A DNA stretch of 64,000 nucleotides from Gnetum montanum (Eukaryota > Streptophyta > Gnetopsida > Gnetales > Gnetaceae), in assembly GCA_015680685.1 (NCBI GenBank), contig MNCI01014292.1, positions 255,763-319,762 on the forward strand, written 5' to 3'. Position numbers and translations under genes: made by a program. The notes under the pieces were generated by a model. The model saw nothing but the letters and a program-made list of their open reading frames with translations. It had not been told where the DNA came from and searched no databases. This document shows, one piece after another, positions 9,471 to 21,300 of this stretch; positions within the stretch are counted from its first letter, which is position 1, and each line of letters opens with the position of its first letter.

Positions 9471-11782
9471 CTATGCATTTGTTAGGTGTCGTGGTGTTTC
9501 GCCGCGTAGAAGGTATTCTTTGATGTCATCGTACCATTCTAGCGTGTGTGTTGAACTAACAGATGCAATGGGCAACGTGTCAAGGGTGTTAGTGATTGGT
9601 TCAACACAGCTGGTTATGGAGCTTGGTAATGTATGGAACATGTCTGGCGATATGTTTAAAGCTAATGTGGCTAACGCATCAGCAATGGTGTTATCATTTC
9701 TGGAGATGTGTTGCACATCAATGTTTTCGAATCGCCTCATTAAGTGTTTCAAGTCGTAGTATGGCTGTGAATATCGAGCTTTGCATGTATAGACATCCGT
9801 GACTTGGTTTACGACTAGTTGTGAGTCCCCTCAGATTACAAGCCGTGTGATGTTTAAAGCCAGAGCTATTGCGAGACCTCTAAGGAGACCTTCATACTCT
9901 GCTACGTTGTTGGTACAAGAAAAGTCGAAACGATAGGCAAAGGGTTGGATCTCCCCAAAGGGATAGGTGATTACAGCGGCTGCACTTCCTCCTCGAGAGG
10001 TGGATGCCCCATCAAAGTTTAAAATAACATCGTAGTCATTGGGCACTATGTCTATGGCGCCTATATTCTCATCTGGGAAGTCTGGGTCTATAGTTGCTTG
10101 GTCACGCGTTGATGATGTTGCCATTTGATTTACTATAGCTTGACCCTTAACTGATGATTGCGATACGCAGTACAGGTCAAACTCGGCTATCATGGCCTTC
10201 CACCAAGCTATTCGACTTGTTTCATAAATATTCCCTGTTATGGCTCTCAGTACATTATCCTTGCAAATTATGTAAACCTGGCTACGGAAGAGGTAAAGTC
10301 GCCATTTTCTTAAAGAGAAGACCAAAGCTAAACACAACCTCTCCATGTCATTGTACCTTTTCTCATGGGCAACTAATGCATGGCTCAGGTAATATACAAC
10401 GACTTCGGTTCCGTCATCTCGTTTCTGGCAAAGCATAGATGCGATGGACAAATCCGAAGTAGCTAGGTAGATGTAGAATGGTTTATCATTTAGAGGTGGA
10501 TAAACCATGGGTAGCCGAGCAAGTGTTGTTTTAATGTCATCGAATGCCTGTTGACACTCCTGTGTCCATTCAAAATGTGCGTTCTTGCGTAACAGGTGGT
10601 TCATGGGTTTTAGTTTATCTATCAGTTTTTCTATGAAGCACCTGATGAACTGTAATCTACCTTGTAGACCTCGAAGTTCAGTAAGGTTTCTTGGTGGTTT
10701 CAGGTTTGCTATGGCCTTAACCTTATCGGGGTCTACTCGTATCCCTGCTTCGGATGCTATAAATCCAAGCATTTTGCTTGTTTTGACGCCAAAGACATAT
10801 TTTTTCGGGTTAAGTCTCAGTTCATACTTTAGACAACGTTTCAATACTAAATCGAGATCTTGTACATGTTGTTCCTTCATTTTTGACTTAACCACAATGT
10901 CATCCACATAGTCATTGAGTGAGTGTAGTATGTAGTCGCTATAGAGAAATGTCATCGCTCTTTGATACGTGGCCCCAGCGTTCTTGAGACCAAAGGGCAT
11001 CATTGTGTAACAAAAGGTTCCCCATGGTGTCATGAAGGTTGTCCTAAGTTGATGTTCCGGATTGATACGTATTTGATTGTATCCCGAGAAGCCGTCCATG
11101 AAGGATAATAGCGCGTGCCCAGTAGTCGAGTCAACAAGCTGATCAATGCTAGGTAGAGGGAAATCATCCTTTATGGTTGCAACATTCAAATCCCGAAAGT
11201 CAATACACAAACGAATACTTCCGTTCTTCTTCGGGACAATGACCATGTTAGACACCCACTCGGCGTAATCAACAGCCCGAATGAAACCAGCTTGATAGAG
11301 TTTAGTGATCTCATTGCAAACTGCTAATGCCACCTCGGGTTTAACCTTTCGCGCTTTTTGTTTTACTGGTCTCAACTTTGGGTCAAGGATAATATTGTGT
11401 TGGACAATTCGGGGATCTAGCCCAGGCATGTCTGTGTAGGACCAAGCGAATGCTTTCATATTTTCCCTAAGCACGTTCTCGATGTTTTTGGCTAATGGTG
11501 GTTGTAATAAGGTGCTTAACTTTAGAATTTTAGTTTCTCCATCGGGTATGACGATGGGAGTTTCAGACAACGGGCCTTTAGTGATATTCTCAGCCTCAAT
11601 GTCAAGGAATTTTGTCATGTCTTTGTAATCATCTGTTACTTGCTGCGTTGAGGCTATGATTGCGTTGTCCGTTGGTGAACTGAAGTTGATGAGATTTATG
11701 TTAGTGTCTCGTGTGATTTTGCCGTATGGTCCATCAATGATTAACGGTGCAGTTAAATGATGGCTGTCCATTGAGCTTGCTC
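9471..11782 (-). CDS. Element A polymerase: reverse transcriptase, RNase H and archaeal-type RNase H
   Basis: The open frame from 11771 to 9831 codes 646 residues. The RT carries the conserved runs VPKKNGSIRLCIDFRDLN, FMDGFSGYNQI and MPFGLKNAGATYQRAM, and the catalytic YVDD at 10899-10910 (about residues 288-291) is intact. A connection and RNase H domain follows (ATSDLSIASM, LSHALVAHEKRY). A second RNase H of archaeal type begins at about residue 570 (YDVILNFDGASTSRGGSAAA, NNVAEYEGLLRGLAIALAL). The frame stops at TGA 9828-9830, where related proteins have Arg (a CGA-to-TGA change fits), and then stays open through the rest of the RNase H (QHISRNDNTIADALATLAL) to a TAG at about 9468. The minus-strand text CTGTTTACTGGCAG just upstream (ending near 11783) looks like a splice acceptor. 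Confidence 0.93.
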
Positions 11783-11784
11783 CT

Positions 11785-12040
11785 GCCAGTAAACAGAGAG
11801 CGGAATAAGAAAGAGGGAGATCGTTCTATGCCTTTTGATGATTTTAAACTATGTATACATGCATAATGGTGGATTATCGTCACACTGGGATGCATGGCAG
11901 TTTAATGCCTTACCGGGCGTTGAGTGGTAGTTTAAGGCCTTACCGGGCCGTAAGTGGCAGTTTAACGCCTTACCGGGTTGTAAGTTGGATGGGGAAATGA
12001 CAGTTTCAGGCCGTACCAGGCCATAAGTGGTTTAAACTAG
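11785..12040. repeat. Tandem array between antisense gene and RT of element A
   Basis: About four copies of a unit of roughly 35 bases, GTGGCAGTTTAACGCCTTAC followed by CGGG, occur between 11889 and 12040. The remaining bases up to the RT hold no ORF. The AGTTTA core is shared with the arrays at 7980-8285 and 17225-17530 of this element and at 49468-49730 of D2. Confidence 0.8.
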
Positions 12041-12159
12041 AACGTTCAGAGTAAACGTGTAAAATGGGGTCCATGGAGGAACCAAGACGTAGCAATCTCT
12101 ATTCTAATAATATTTATTAGTTTTATTATATATCTTTTTTTTTATATTTTATAATTTTT

Positions 12160-12521
12160 TATTTTTTTTAGTCGAAAAATAAGAAAAAAGGCAAAAAAGC
12201 GTAACGACGGCGTAAGCGTCAGCGCAGTGGAGCGTCAGCGTCGGCGGAATGCTATATAAAAAGGAGGGGGGGGGGTCCATTTGCTTTACTTTGAAAGCGA
12301 CAGAGCGTAAGCGGCAGCGTAAATTGTGAAAGCGTAAGCGTAGACGATCTCGCCCAGCGTAGACGCCGAAGACAAACCCTAGCGTAGATGCTTAGCACTT
12401 AAACCCCAGCGTAGACGCCGAAGAGTGACCCTAGCGTAGACACGGAGTATTGGTTTCAGGCACCAGTGTAGACAGTTGTTCTCTTCAGCGTAGCTTGAAC
12501 AGTCAGCGTAGACGAGCTGAG
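12160..12521 (+). promoter_or_regulatory. Promoter and 5' leader of the antisense gene in element A (TATA at 12253-12260)
   Basis: TATATAAA at 12253-12260, followed by AAGGAGGGG, is a strong plant-type TATA box on the plus strand, 262 bases before the ATG of exon 1. It is opposite to the LTR-driven transcript. Around and after it the sequence is dense in AGCGTAAGCG/GCGTAGACGC words, the same vocabulary as in the LTRs and leader of A. The start site would be expected near 12285-12295. Upstream, 12100-12180 is a plain AT-rich run. Confidence 0.6.
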
Positions 12522-15500
12522 ATGGGCAAAGGAAAAGAGGTAGAGGGCCAGGGGAGGAAGGGTCCCGAACTGACCTTCGCGGAGGAAACTGAGGCGATGC
12601 TACAGGGCCTGCCCAGGCCAAAGATCCCATCATGGCCCGTGACATCCCACAGGTAGGCTCTAATCTTTGCCCCTGATTATTTCTGTGCATAGACAGTCTC
12701 GGCATATACGCCGAGCGTAAGGGTTTTTAAGCGTATGGGGTTTTACGGCGTATACGCCGAATTTCACTTTGCAGTGTAAAGTTTTGTCAGCGTAAACATT
12801 TTCCTTGTACTAGCATATCAGCGTAAGCCACGACGTCATGAGTTTTTTGTGCAGTCTTGTCAGCGTGATTTGTTCGTTTTATCAACGTAAACGTTTACTG
12901 TGAAGGCATATACGCCGAGGGTTTGTTCGGCGTATACGCTGTTAGTCTGTAGCCGTCTATCAGCGTAAACTTATTTTTTCTGTTTCCGGCGTAAATTTGT
13001 TTATTCCATGCTGGCGTAGACTATTTATGCTTAAATCGCGCTGTGGTGTATACGCCGAGGGTGTTGTTGGTGTATATGCTGAGCGTAAGTTGATTTTCGG
13101 CGTATACACTGTGTTAGGCAGCGTATACGCTCAGTGTACAGCATATACGCCGTGTTCAAGCCGCGTATTACGCTAAGTGTGGACTGCTTCACCGGCGTAT
13201 ATGCTAGTTTACGGGGCGTATATGCTGACTGCAAACAGTTAGTAAAATTTTTCAGATTTTAAATGTCGATTCATGATGTAAACTTTCACGTTTCGAGCTA
13301 ATCTGTCGTGGTATCATGATTGTTTATATGGACAGCAAGCGCTTCCTCATCATTGTTGAAATTGTCAGAGTATTAACATGGGTTGGCCCTGTTGAGGAAG
13401 GCAAGGTTCCCCTGGATCTGACCGTGGGTGATAATGGGATTTGGTTCAGGGGAGGCGCGTGTGGATTTCTGTCCTTCCTGTTGGACAATTTCGAGGTGGC
13501 TATCTGGTGAAACTTTGATGAAGTGACTGCATGGAGCATGCTTGAGGAGATGCTGCCGGGGGCTGCAAAGGGTGTCGTGGTTTTTATATAGGACATTGAC
13601 AAGGGGCCTCTTGTCAACGAAGATGGTACTACCCGCGGGCCCCGGCCCACACGCCCATTAATGCGCGTGTGGGCACTATTGCCGCGAGGGTTGGATTATC
13701 TCAACAATATGCTGTTCATAGTTGCCCGTGCACATACGTTATTCCAGAACCCTCCCGGCAGGGTGTATCGAGTGGCCAAGTAGGAATATTTAAGTTTCTG
13801 TTTCTTTTCGTTGTTCAGTGTTCGTTTCTTATGTTAACCCATATTTGCTTACAGGCCGAAGACCAACCCGGATGGGACACTCGTTGAAGATGAAGGATTA
13901 GCCCTTGCTCGCACTGCTCTGGAAGCATTCATGACGGGCCCCATCCTTCGTGGGACCGTACTGGGTCAAACAAAGGGTTCGATGGTCCATTTTCATAAAC
14001 AATTCTCCAGAGCATTTGTGATGTGCAAGGCTCGTGGGTGGCTTCATGAAGACTGGACTGACAATGGGCCAGTCTTCTCTCGTGACCTTGGCAGCAGGTC
14101 TAGATCTACCATTGATGGTAAATGATAACACTTCTTAGATATGTTAGTGGGTTTGTCCAATTGTTTTGATTTACGCTGATACGACAACTTTACATTGCTT
14201 TTATAGTTAATATATCTTCTGGTGAGGATCCGGTGACCACTGGACGAACCGAGACGACTTTGTCGATGAAGTTCAGAGGGGTGGCTAAGGCCCAGAAGTG
14301 GTTGCAAAATCATGCTCCTCTGTCTCTTGCTTGTTGCCTAGATGATGCTGGGCTCATGGAGCTTTTTATGACTCCGAGTCCCGATGTTTCCATTGGGGGG
14401 ATGATTGGGATAGTAGACTCCTTCAATGAGTCTGTCTCATACTACAGCACCCGGATTAAGGGTGTGAAGGTAGTTTTCCATCTATCCCTTGAGTTCTTTT
14501 CGAACCTATTTGGCGTACCGGCAGATGGCTTGAATGTAGTACTAGACAGAGCTCATAAGGAGCTCCAGACGATTTGGGAGTTGGAGGATTGGCTAGGCGT
14601 GGCTAAGGGTGCCAAGGGATTCCCGATGCAGGGGAAGGCGAAGGTTGTAGAAGTGAACGAACTATATCCCCTGTCAGAGCACGGGTATTCCCCAAAATGC
14701 TTTCCCAGGTGAGGTGCCTTGGGGTTGAGCCTGTTTGTGTCATGCAAACTTTTTTGGAAACAGGCATGCGGTATAACTAGGCATGATTTTTATTGTTGGG
14801 CATGCACAAGGAGATAGTGCGATTGCGCTCGAATGTCAAGGCGCAATCCCATTTCACCTTTGCATTCTTCGCCGGTTATCTTTGCCGTTTTGCCAAGTTC
14901 CTGGTAGTTTGTGTAGATAACAAGTTTGTCCTGTGGGATCGGGGTCCACTATCCTGCCCGTGGATCAATCACCTGTATGACATGGCCAAATCCCAAGATG
15001 CACCTGAAGGCATCGATGAATCCGCTTCTATTACCACAGGGGGATCATCTGACGATTCAATCCACACGCGTGATAGTTTGGGGTTGGAGTCAGATGAGGT
15101 GCCTTACACTGCTAGGAGGGCCGAACGGGTCATCAAGGAAACCGTTGGCCAAGCTAAGGCGAAGCTAAAGAGGCCTGCGCGCCCAGTTGAGGAGGTCTCT
15201 GGTGTGAGCTAGCCACGCGTGAAGTGGATATGCTTCAAGATACCTGGTAAGCGGAACTCGCCTGCTCATTACTTTAGCATTTTCATTTTGTTTATAACTT
15301 TTACCTCAATTGCTTACATATCGTTGATATTTTTTTGGCTTGATTTTTAAAGCAGTAAGGAAGAAAGCTTTAGAGACGATCACGAAGGAGGAGGAAACCA
15401 ATACGGAGAAAAACAACGAGGAAGAACACACAGAGAAGAGCCAAGGTGGAGGGACGGAGGAGTTAAGGGAGAAAACCATAGAAACTGAGCTGTTGGACGA

Positions 15501-16908
15501 CCAAGGTAATGTCGATCAAATGATCCGTAGGTTTCTTTAGGGAGATTTGGATTTAGGCGCTCCCTTAGGGGGTGATGAAGGGCATGGTACGTTTTTTCCT
15601 TTTATCCTGTTTTGATTTCTTTTGTCAGTTGTCATTTTTGTGGTATTATTATTTTTGTTATGTTTTTTGTGTTTTTATCTTATCCAGATGAAGGTAGCGA
15701 GACCAGAACGGTGCGTTTGGAAGTACCGATGAAGATGGTTCCCCCGGAGAGGACCACTGAGGTTAGTTCATCGCGTACCCGTGAGCCATTTACTTGGTTT
15801 GAAATGCCAAGCAAAATGGATTTTGTGGCTGGACTCGTGGAAGAAGTCGCTGGATGGATCTAGGAGGCCCACCTTGACATAGGTATAAGCTATTCGAAGG
15901 TTTGGAGTTTCACATCTTATTTATATTGTCTTAACATTTTTATTTTTCACGTGGATAGGAGCTAAATTGAGATGGGATCCCTCTGAGAGCGTCAGCATAG
16001 AAAGTTTAACCGCACTTTCCCCAGAAGTGGAACAAGTGCCAAGGCCTATTTATGATGGAGTTGCGGAAGGCTTTGTGCACAATGCTAAATTGTTATGGAC
16101 CTATAGGCGTTCCATTGAGCAGTTGTGGCTACAAATTCAGGCAAAAGAAAAGGAAGTCTCTGAGTTGTCAGCGGAGCGTGACGATCTGAAGGCCCGGTAC
16201 AAGTTCGCCGATGCTAGGCTAAGCAGTGATCGCTCTTGGTGAATGTCCGAGGTCACGTATACAAGATATTGGAATTTGTTGAATCGTCATGCATCGCTGA
16301 CTCGGAGAATGGCGGAGCGCAAAGCCCAAATTGATCTCCTGAACCTTAAATGTCAGGATTGGAAAGCTTTTGCTTCCAAGGTTTGTAAGTGGGGTCAGGA
16401 CGAGAAGAATCAAAAACATTACTACAAGAAGTCGCTAAAAGAGGTGTCCATTGAAAAGCGGCAACTCGAGATGTTTGTGGAGGGTTTGGGTTTGCGTTCC
16501 GCTTTCGATACTTTTGGTCAGAACACAACTGTGGAAATGTAGTCGCCTACAAGGGTGATCACAACTGCTTCTGGGGAAGTGTCAGTTGGCGAATTTCCTC
16601 TGAAACGTCCTACTTGGTCAGCTGTCGACAAAGGGAAAACTTTGGCAGATGTTGATTTAGGCCTGGACGGGACAGACTGGGCCAGCATTTTAGAGGAAGA
16701 AATCCTTCGTCGGCTGGAGTTTGTTTTGTTTTTATGAAGTTAATTTATTAGATAACGTTTAACATTTTGACATTCGCTTGTTCTTATGTTGGTTGGTTGT
16801 TCTTAGGATGAAGGTGGTGATGATGCCCAAGAGGCTGGCCCCAGTGGAGCAGGGGCCCTTGACATTGGTGGATCTAGAGAGGACGACCCTCCCGCCTCGG
16901 ATGTTTAG
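12522..16908 (+). pseudogene. Antisense multi-exon accessory gene of element A (unknown function, coiled coil)
   Basis: Exons read as 12522-12652, 13336-13779, 13855-14117, 14207-15246, 15353-15586, 15688-15880, 15959 to about 16720, and 16807-16908. Each join that I could place keeps the frame: for example, exon 1 ends CACAG/GTAGG with two spare bases and exon 2 adds the third to give SKRF. The product would be roughly 850-900 residues. It has WALLPRGLDYLNNMLFIVARAH in exon 2, a FHLSLEFFSNLFGVP block in exon 4, acidic EEE-rich text in exon 5 and a heptad-like coiled coil (SELSAERDDLKARY) in exon 7. Damage: stops at about 13508, 13589, 14778, 15210, 15538, 15861, 16240 and 16540, and a frameshift near 14708. 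The last donor is unclear. The D2 copy (46560-49314) is homologous along exons 4-8. Confidence 0.75.
12653..13335 (+). other. Intron 1 of the antisense gene, packed with GCGTATACGC palindromes
   Basis: The donor is CACAG/GTAGGC and the acceptor is TATATGGACAG/CAAG. The interval holds at least eight copies or variants of CGGCGTATACGCCG / AGCGTATACGCT (a perfect 14-mer at 12746-12759). It is the only long intron of the gene (683 bases); the others are 75-110. The palindrome is the same one that fills the LTRs and leader of this element. Confidence 0.65.
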
Positions 16909-17640
16909 TGTTTTAATTTTTAAGTTTTTGATGTTTTGTCTTTCACTCAGATTTATGCGGGAAATGTGACTTGAAAATTCTGAAACAGATGAAAATGGTT
17001 GAAACCTGTAATTGTACAATGTTGTATGTAAGAAGTTTTTTGTTGATTTTTGGATTTAATTGTAAACATGACACAACAATGTAAAATTTTTCGGCTTATT
17101 TTGAGTTTGATCGCACACACGACACAATAATGTAAAATGTTTTTTTGAGTTTTACCTCTTTATTTCAAGCGTAATGTACCGAAGTAACCATAAATGATGC
17201 GTGAAAAGGAGAACAAAGTATGCACTAGTTTAAAGCCATTTCGGGCCTCTGAGCATAGTTTAAGGCCATTTCGGGCCTCATTGTAAACGAGCAATATTTT
17301 GGGTAGAGTGGATACGTTTCCTGGTGGACCAACCATCTCTGATCGTGGCTAATTTTATGTCATTGTGGACATGATAGTTTAACGTATTTCTGGACGAGTG
17401 TTGTTTAATTTTAATCTTTTTTTTGTTTATATATTTTTTTTTGTTTTGGGTTTTGTCGTAGTTTTAGTGTCATTTCAGACGTATTATAGTTTAACGTCAT
17501 TTCGGACTTCATGTAGTTTAACGTCTTTTTGGACGAGGAATGTTGATCTTATTTTAATTATTTTCTTATTCTTTTTATGTTTATGTCCTGAGATTTATTT
17601 ACTAGTATAATTTTGTACTCGGCGTCCCCTTTGTTGATCA
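16909..17640. repeat. Spacer with AGTTTA-core repeats between antisense gene and protease of A
   Basis: Two copies of TAGTTTAAGGCCATTTCGGG lie at 17226-17280. At about 17365-17530 diverged forms read TAGTTTAACGTCATTTCGGA. The rest is AT-rich without a credible ORF. D2 has the matching array at 49468-49730, in the same place relative to its antisense gene. Position and orientation suggest it holds the 3' end of the antisense transcript and the downstream edge of the gag-protease unit. Confidence 0.7.
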
Positions 17641-18310
17641 TGTTGAATGGTAATTCAGCCCAAGGGACGTCTGATGGAATGGCTTCTATGTCAATGTTTT
17701 CAAGTGTCTTAGTGCCTATCATGCTTTATGTATTTTTTTCTGTATGAGGAGGTGTGCGTACAGCGTCCGACGTAGGCGTTTCGATTTTAGGAGGCTTTTG
17801 TCCCGTGTTCGAAGGCTTACTCCTTACCGGTGGTTGCGGATTCTTATCGTTTTGGCTAGGCTTTTCGATCTCGACTTCCGAGCCCTGATCTATGTCCATA
17901 TGCGATGAAATGATAGGGGTAGCTGCCTCCCCGTGTATGATGACCTCACCGCCCTCATAAGATAAGTGAATTTCTTAGTGTATGGGGGAGGAGACAGCTC
18001 TAAGTTGGGCCAACCAGGGTCTCCCTAATATTAGGTTGAACCCTGGCATCTCATCGACCACTAGGAAGTTGGCAGATGTAGGGAACTGGTCCCCCACTAT
18101 GAAATCTAAGGTTATTGTCCCTTTTACCATTACGCGTGACCCACTGAATGATTTTAAACAATTAGTTGTGGTCGACTTAATTGACTCAGTAAGCCCCAGT
18201 TGTTCAACGATGGGGTAAGGTACAACATTGGTTGCGGCTCTATCATCTACGTGGACCCTATGTATTTTGAACTAGTTCACGCGTATTGTTATGAACATGG
18301 GGGCTGTTGT
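17640..18310 (-). pseudogene. Element A aspartic protease region
   Basis: On the minus strand the frame shows ATNVVPYPIVEQLGL and FNLILGRPWLAQLRAVSSP, the flap and C-terminal signatures of Tat/Ogre-type retropepsins, which cut the Gag-Pol polyprotein. The catalytic position reads DDRAATN where active enzymes have D-[ST/D]-G-A, so the Gly is replaced by Arg and the enzyme is probably dead in this copy. A TAG also precedes it (RVN*FK). The frame continues to about 17620 (WAELPFNMINKGDAEYKIILV) and ends before the AGTTTA repeats. In Ogre elements an intron separates protease from RT at this point. Confidence 0.75.
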
Positions 18311-21300
18311 TATTTCTCCCATTTTCTTGTCCACTTTGATGTTGTCTTCATGAAAGCTTATGGGTTTAAGAGTAGTCCCGTGAGGCGAGTGCATCACCGC
18401 ATGAATAGACGGTTCATTTGGGGGCAAATCCTCACTTACTGGGATTGATGTCAACATACGTACTAAAGCTTCCCGATGTGTTTGGAACGTTAAAACCAAG
18501 TCGTACAAGCTTAGTGAAGTATTTTTCTATTTTAGTGCTTGGGTAACTTATGTGAGGGCCGTTGCAAAATCTCTACTGCTAGGGATGTCTTTATCAGCAG
18601 TGACTGGGTCCATTGGACCCAACAGTTTTATTTCTCGTTCTGCTGGTTTGTCATTCTTGCTCGGAATTGTCGTTTTATGCGGTTCTTGTGTTTTGGATGA
18701 TTCACCTTCACTGTCCATGTTAGGTCGGTCGTTGGATGAAGACATGGGCATGGAGTTAAGGGGAGTGGGCTTGGGTGGCCCCATAGCTAGCCGTTGGCGT
18801 TCCTTCTCCACACGCTCACATGTAAGCCTGTTTGCCAGGCGTTCTCACATATTGCGTGGGGGTGGAGTTGGCCTTAGAGCCTCGGGTTGCCCTGGGACCC
18901 TAACCACATATGGGGCTGGGCGGGGTTGCAGGTGGACGGTCGGATATGATGGGGCAGGAGGCTAACCAGGTATCCTGATGACGTACGGGGTCGGTTTTGG
19001 TGGAGGTTGGACCTCTGTTGTTGCAACGGCGGGTGGTACTCAGCTTACGAAAGGGGTAGGCCGAGCATGAGGGGTCGGTGCGTCCGCAGAATTGACCGGA
19101 GGGATACGCACCACGTATGGTTTTTGACATGTCATGAGGTTGGATGTGGATATGGTAGAGGGGACACGGACGATGTATGGCCGCTGCGGGGCATGTGGTG
19201 GTTGATGTGCGGGTGTGGACACAACGGGAGGAATCTGAACTACGAATGGCCTACTGGGTGTTTCCTATTCATATTCGGGGTAGACGGTGTTGATGCGGGG
19301 TGTCTCGGAATCATTATCACAATAGATTGTATTAATTACGTACAGTGCCTCTTTAGTGTTCAGGGGGTCTTTATACACCCCCATAGTTTGATTCTGTGGT
19401 TGGACGAGGTTAGCCCCATCAAAAGTGATTTGGCCATCATCGATCATCCGCTGAATGTCCTGCTTCAAGGTGAAATAGTAATCCGTGTCGTGCCCGTTGC
19501 GTTGATGGTAGTCACAGAAGCAATCCATTCTGAATCCTTTGGGCATGGGAGGCTCATCCGGCGTTGCTAAGCTTGGGTTCTGTACGAGTTGACAGAACCA
19601 GTCATGTCTTTGGATGGCCGCAGGGGATAACTGTTTGTGTTTCATCAACCCAGCTTTTAAGATTTGATCGAAGACCTGAGATGGCTTCATTGGCAGAGGC
19701 ATGTATTGAGAGGGTTCTTTCCTCTTGAAGTTTCGCATACGGTTCGTTGGGTTCTGTTGTGGTGATGATTTTGGTGCGGTTGTGGGAGTTGGTTTATTGT
19801 AGTTAGCAGGGGCTACGGGTGGTTTGTTTTGTTGCTGCATCTCTGCTATTGCTGCTATGGTTGCCTTAGCCTTTTCTTTATCCTTTTTAGTGTGTTGATT
19901 TTTAAAGGCTAGATATGCAGGGTCGTGGCTGTTTTGGGCCGCTTCTTCTATGTTTTTAATTTGTGCAAATGCTTGATTAAGGTCACGCGCGTTAAGGTAA
20001 TATAGCTTGGATTTAAAGAAATCATTCTCCTTTTAGAATAGTAAGCAGGTAGGTCTGGGAAATTGGCTCATACAGTTCGTTGAGAGCGGCGCTTCACCTC
20101 TGGATAAATTTCTGCACAGGTGCAAGCGGTGCTTGCTTGACCTGTATGAGGCTGTCCAGGGTGGCCTCGGGTTTCGAGTTGTACTTGAACTGAGTCACGA
20201 ACTGGTGTAATAAGTCTTCCAAGGAGAAGATGGAATTCCTTGGCAGGGCCTGATACCAATCAAGTGCCCTCCCTGCGAGGGACATGGGGAACACTCGGAG
20301 AATGGAGTGGGGTCATGCCTGGAGCAGCACACATTCTAGCATAAATGTTATCAAGTGTGCATTGGGATCTATCTCCCCGTTGTATTTAGCTAGTGTTGGT
20401 AAGGGAACACCTTTGGGCAAGGTTAATGGTGGGACTGATGAGCTGATGGGGTCATCTTGGTAGAAATCCACTACCTTCAGTTCCCCATCGGCAGCTGTTT
20501 TGAGGCGTTTTACCTCGTCAGCCAATTCTTGCATCAATTTCTTGGCATCTGCCCAATCTTGGGCACTCGGTAACATGGCAGCTAGAGGTTGTGCTATATT
20601 ATACTGGTTAGACTATTGGACGGTGGGTTAAAAGGCTGAAAGTTGTGCGACTGGGGGTTGCACTTGTGGCATGTGATAGGGGAAAGGCTGTGCTTGTTGT
20701 GGCGGCAGCTGTACTGGTGGAACGTTGGCTGGTTGCACCATATGGGGCGGGATATTGTAGTGAGAAGGTTGATGTTGCTGTGATTGAGTGCCCATCATTA
20801 CTCGTTGTGCAACTACATTTTGTGGAGGGACCCCTTGTTAGGTTACGATGGTAGAAGGGGCTGTATGCGTTTGAATATGCGGGATGTAGTGAGCGGATGT
20901 GGATGCCAGTATTACGTGTGGCATCCTTATCACTCGGGGTGGGAGTGTTGCTCCCACGTTATCGCGAGGGGGCGGTGCTTGTGACGATGGACCAATTGCT
21001 GCATCAGGGACGATGGCAAGAGGAAGCATGCTGAATTGCGAATCAGTTGGAGGTGGCACATGAGCAAATGAGGATTTGTGTGATGGAGACATTTGTGTGT
21101 GAGTTAATCTGAGGGATTGGATGGGTAGGATCTCCCCTATACCAGGGTGAAAAATGGGGTTAACCTGTGCTTGCGGGCTCAGAGTATGGTAAGAATCCTC
21201 TTGTTCAGATTGAGCGACGAAGTCGTCCTCTTCCTCTAGTTGGGATTCTAGTGCAGGCTGATCCAAAGAATGTCTTCTTTGCAAGAAGAGTTGTGTGACA

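Noticed and set aside
14709-14800. Intron in the A antisense gene starting at CCCAG/GTGAGG (14709)
   Set aside because: D2 aligns straight through this place (ILGVEQAWIMKD against CLGVEPVCVMQT in another frame), so it is a frameshift in A rather than an intron.
19007-19570. Plus-strand ORF of 187 codons
   Set aside because: It is the complement of the Gly/Asp/His-rich end of gag of element A; no similarity to the antisense gene or to any known protein.
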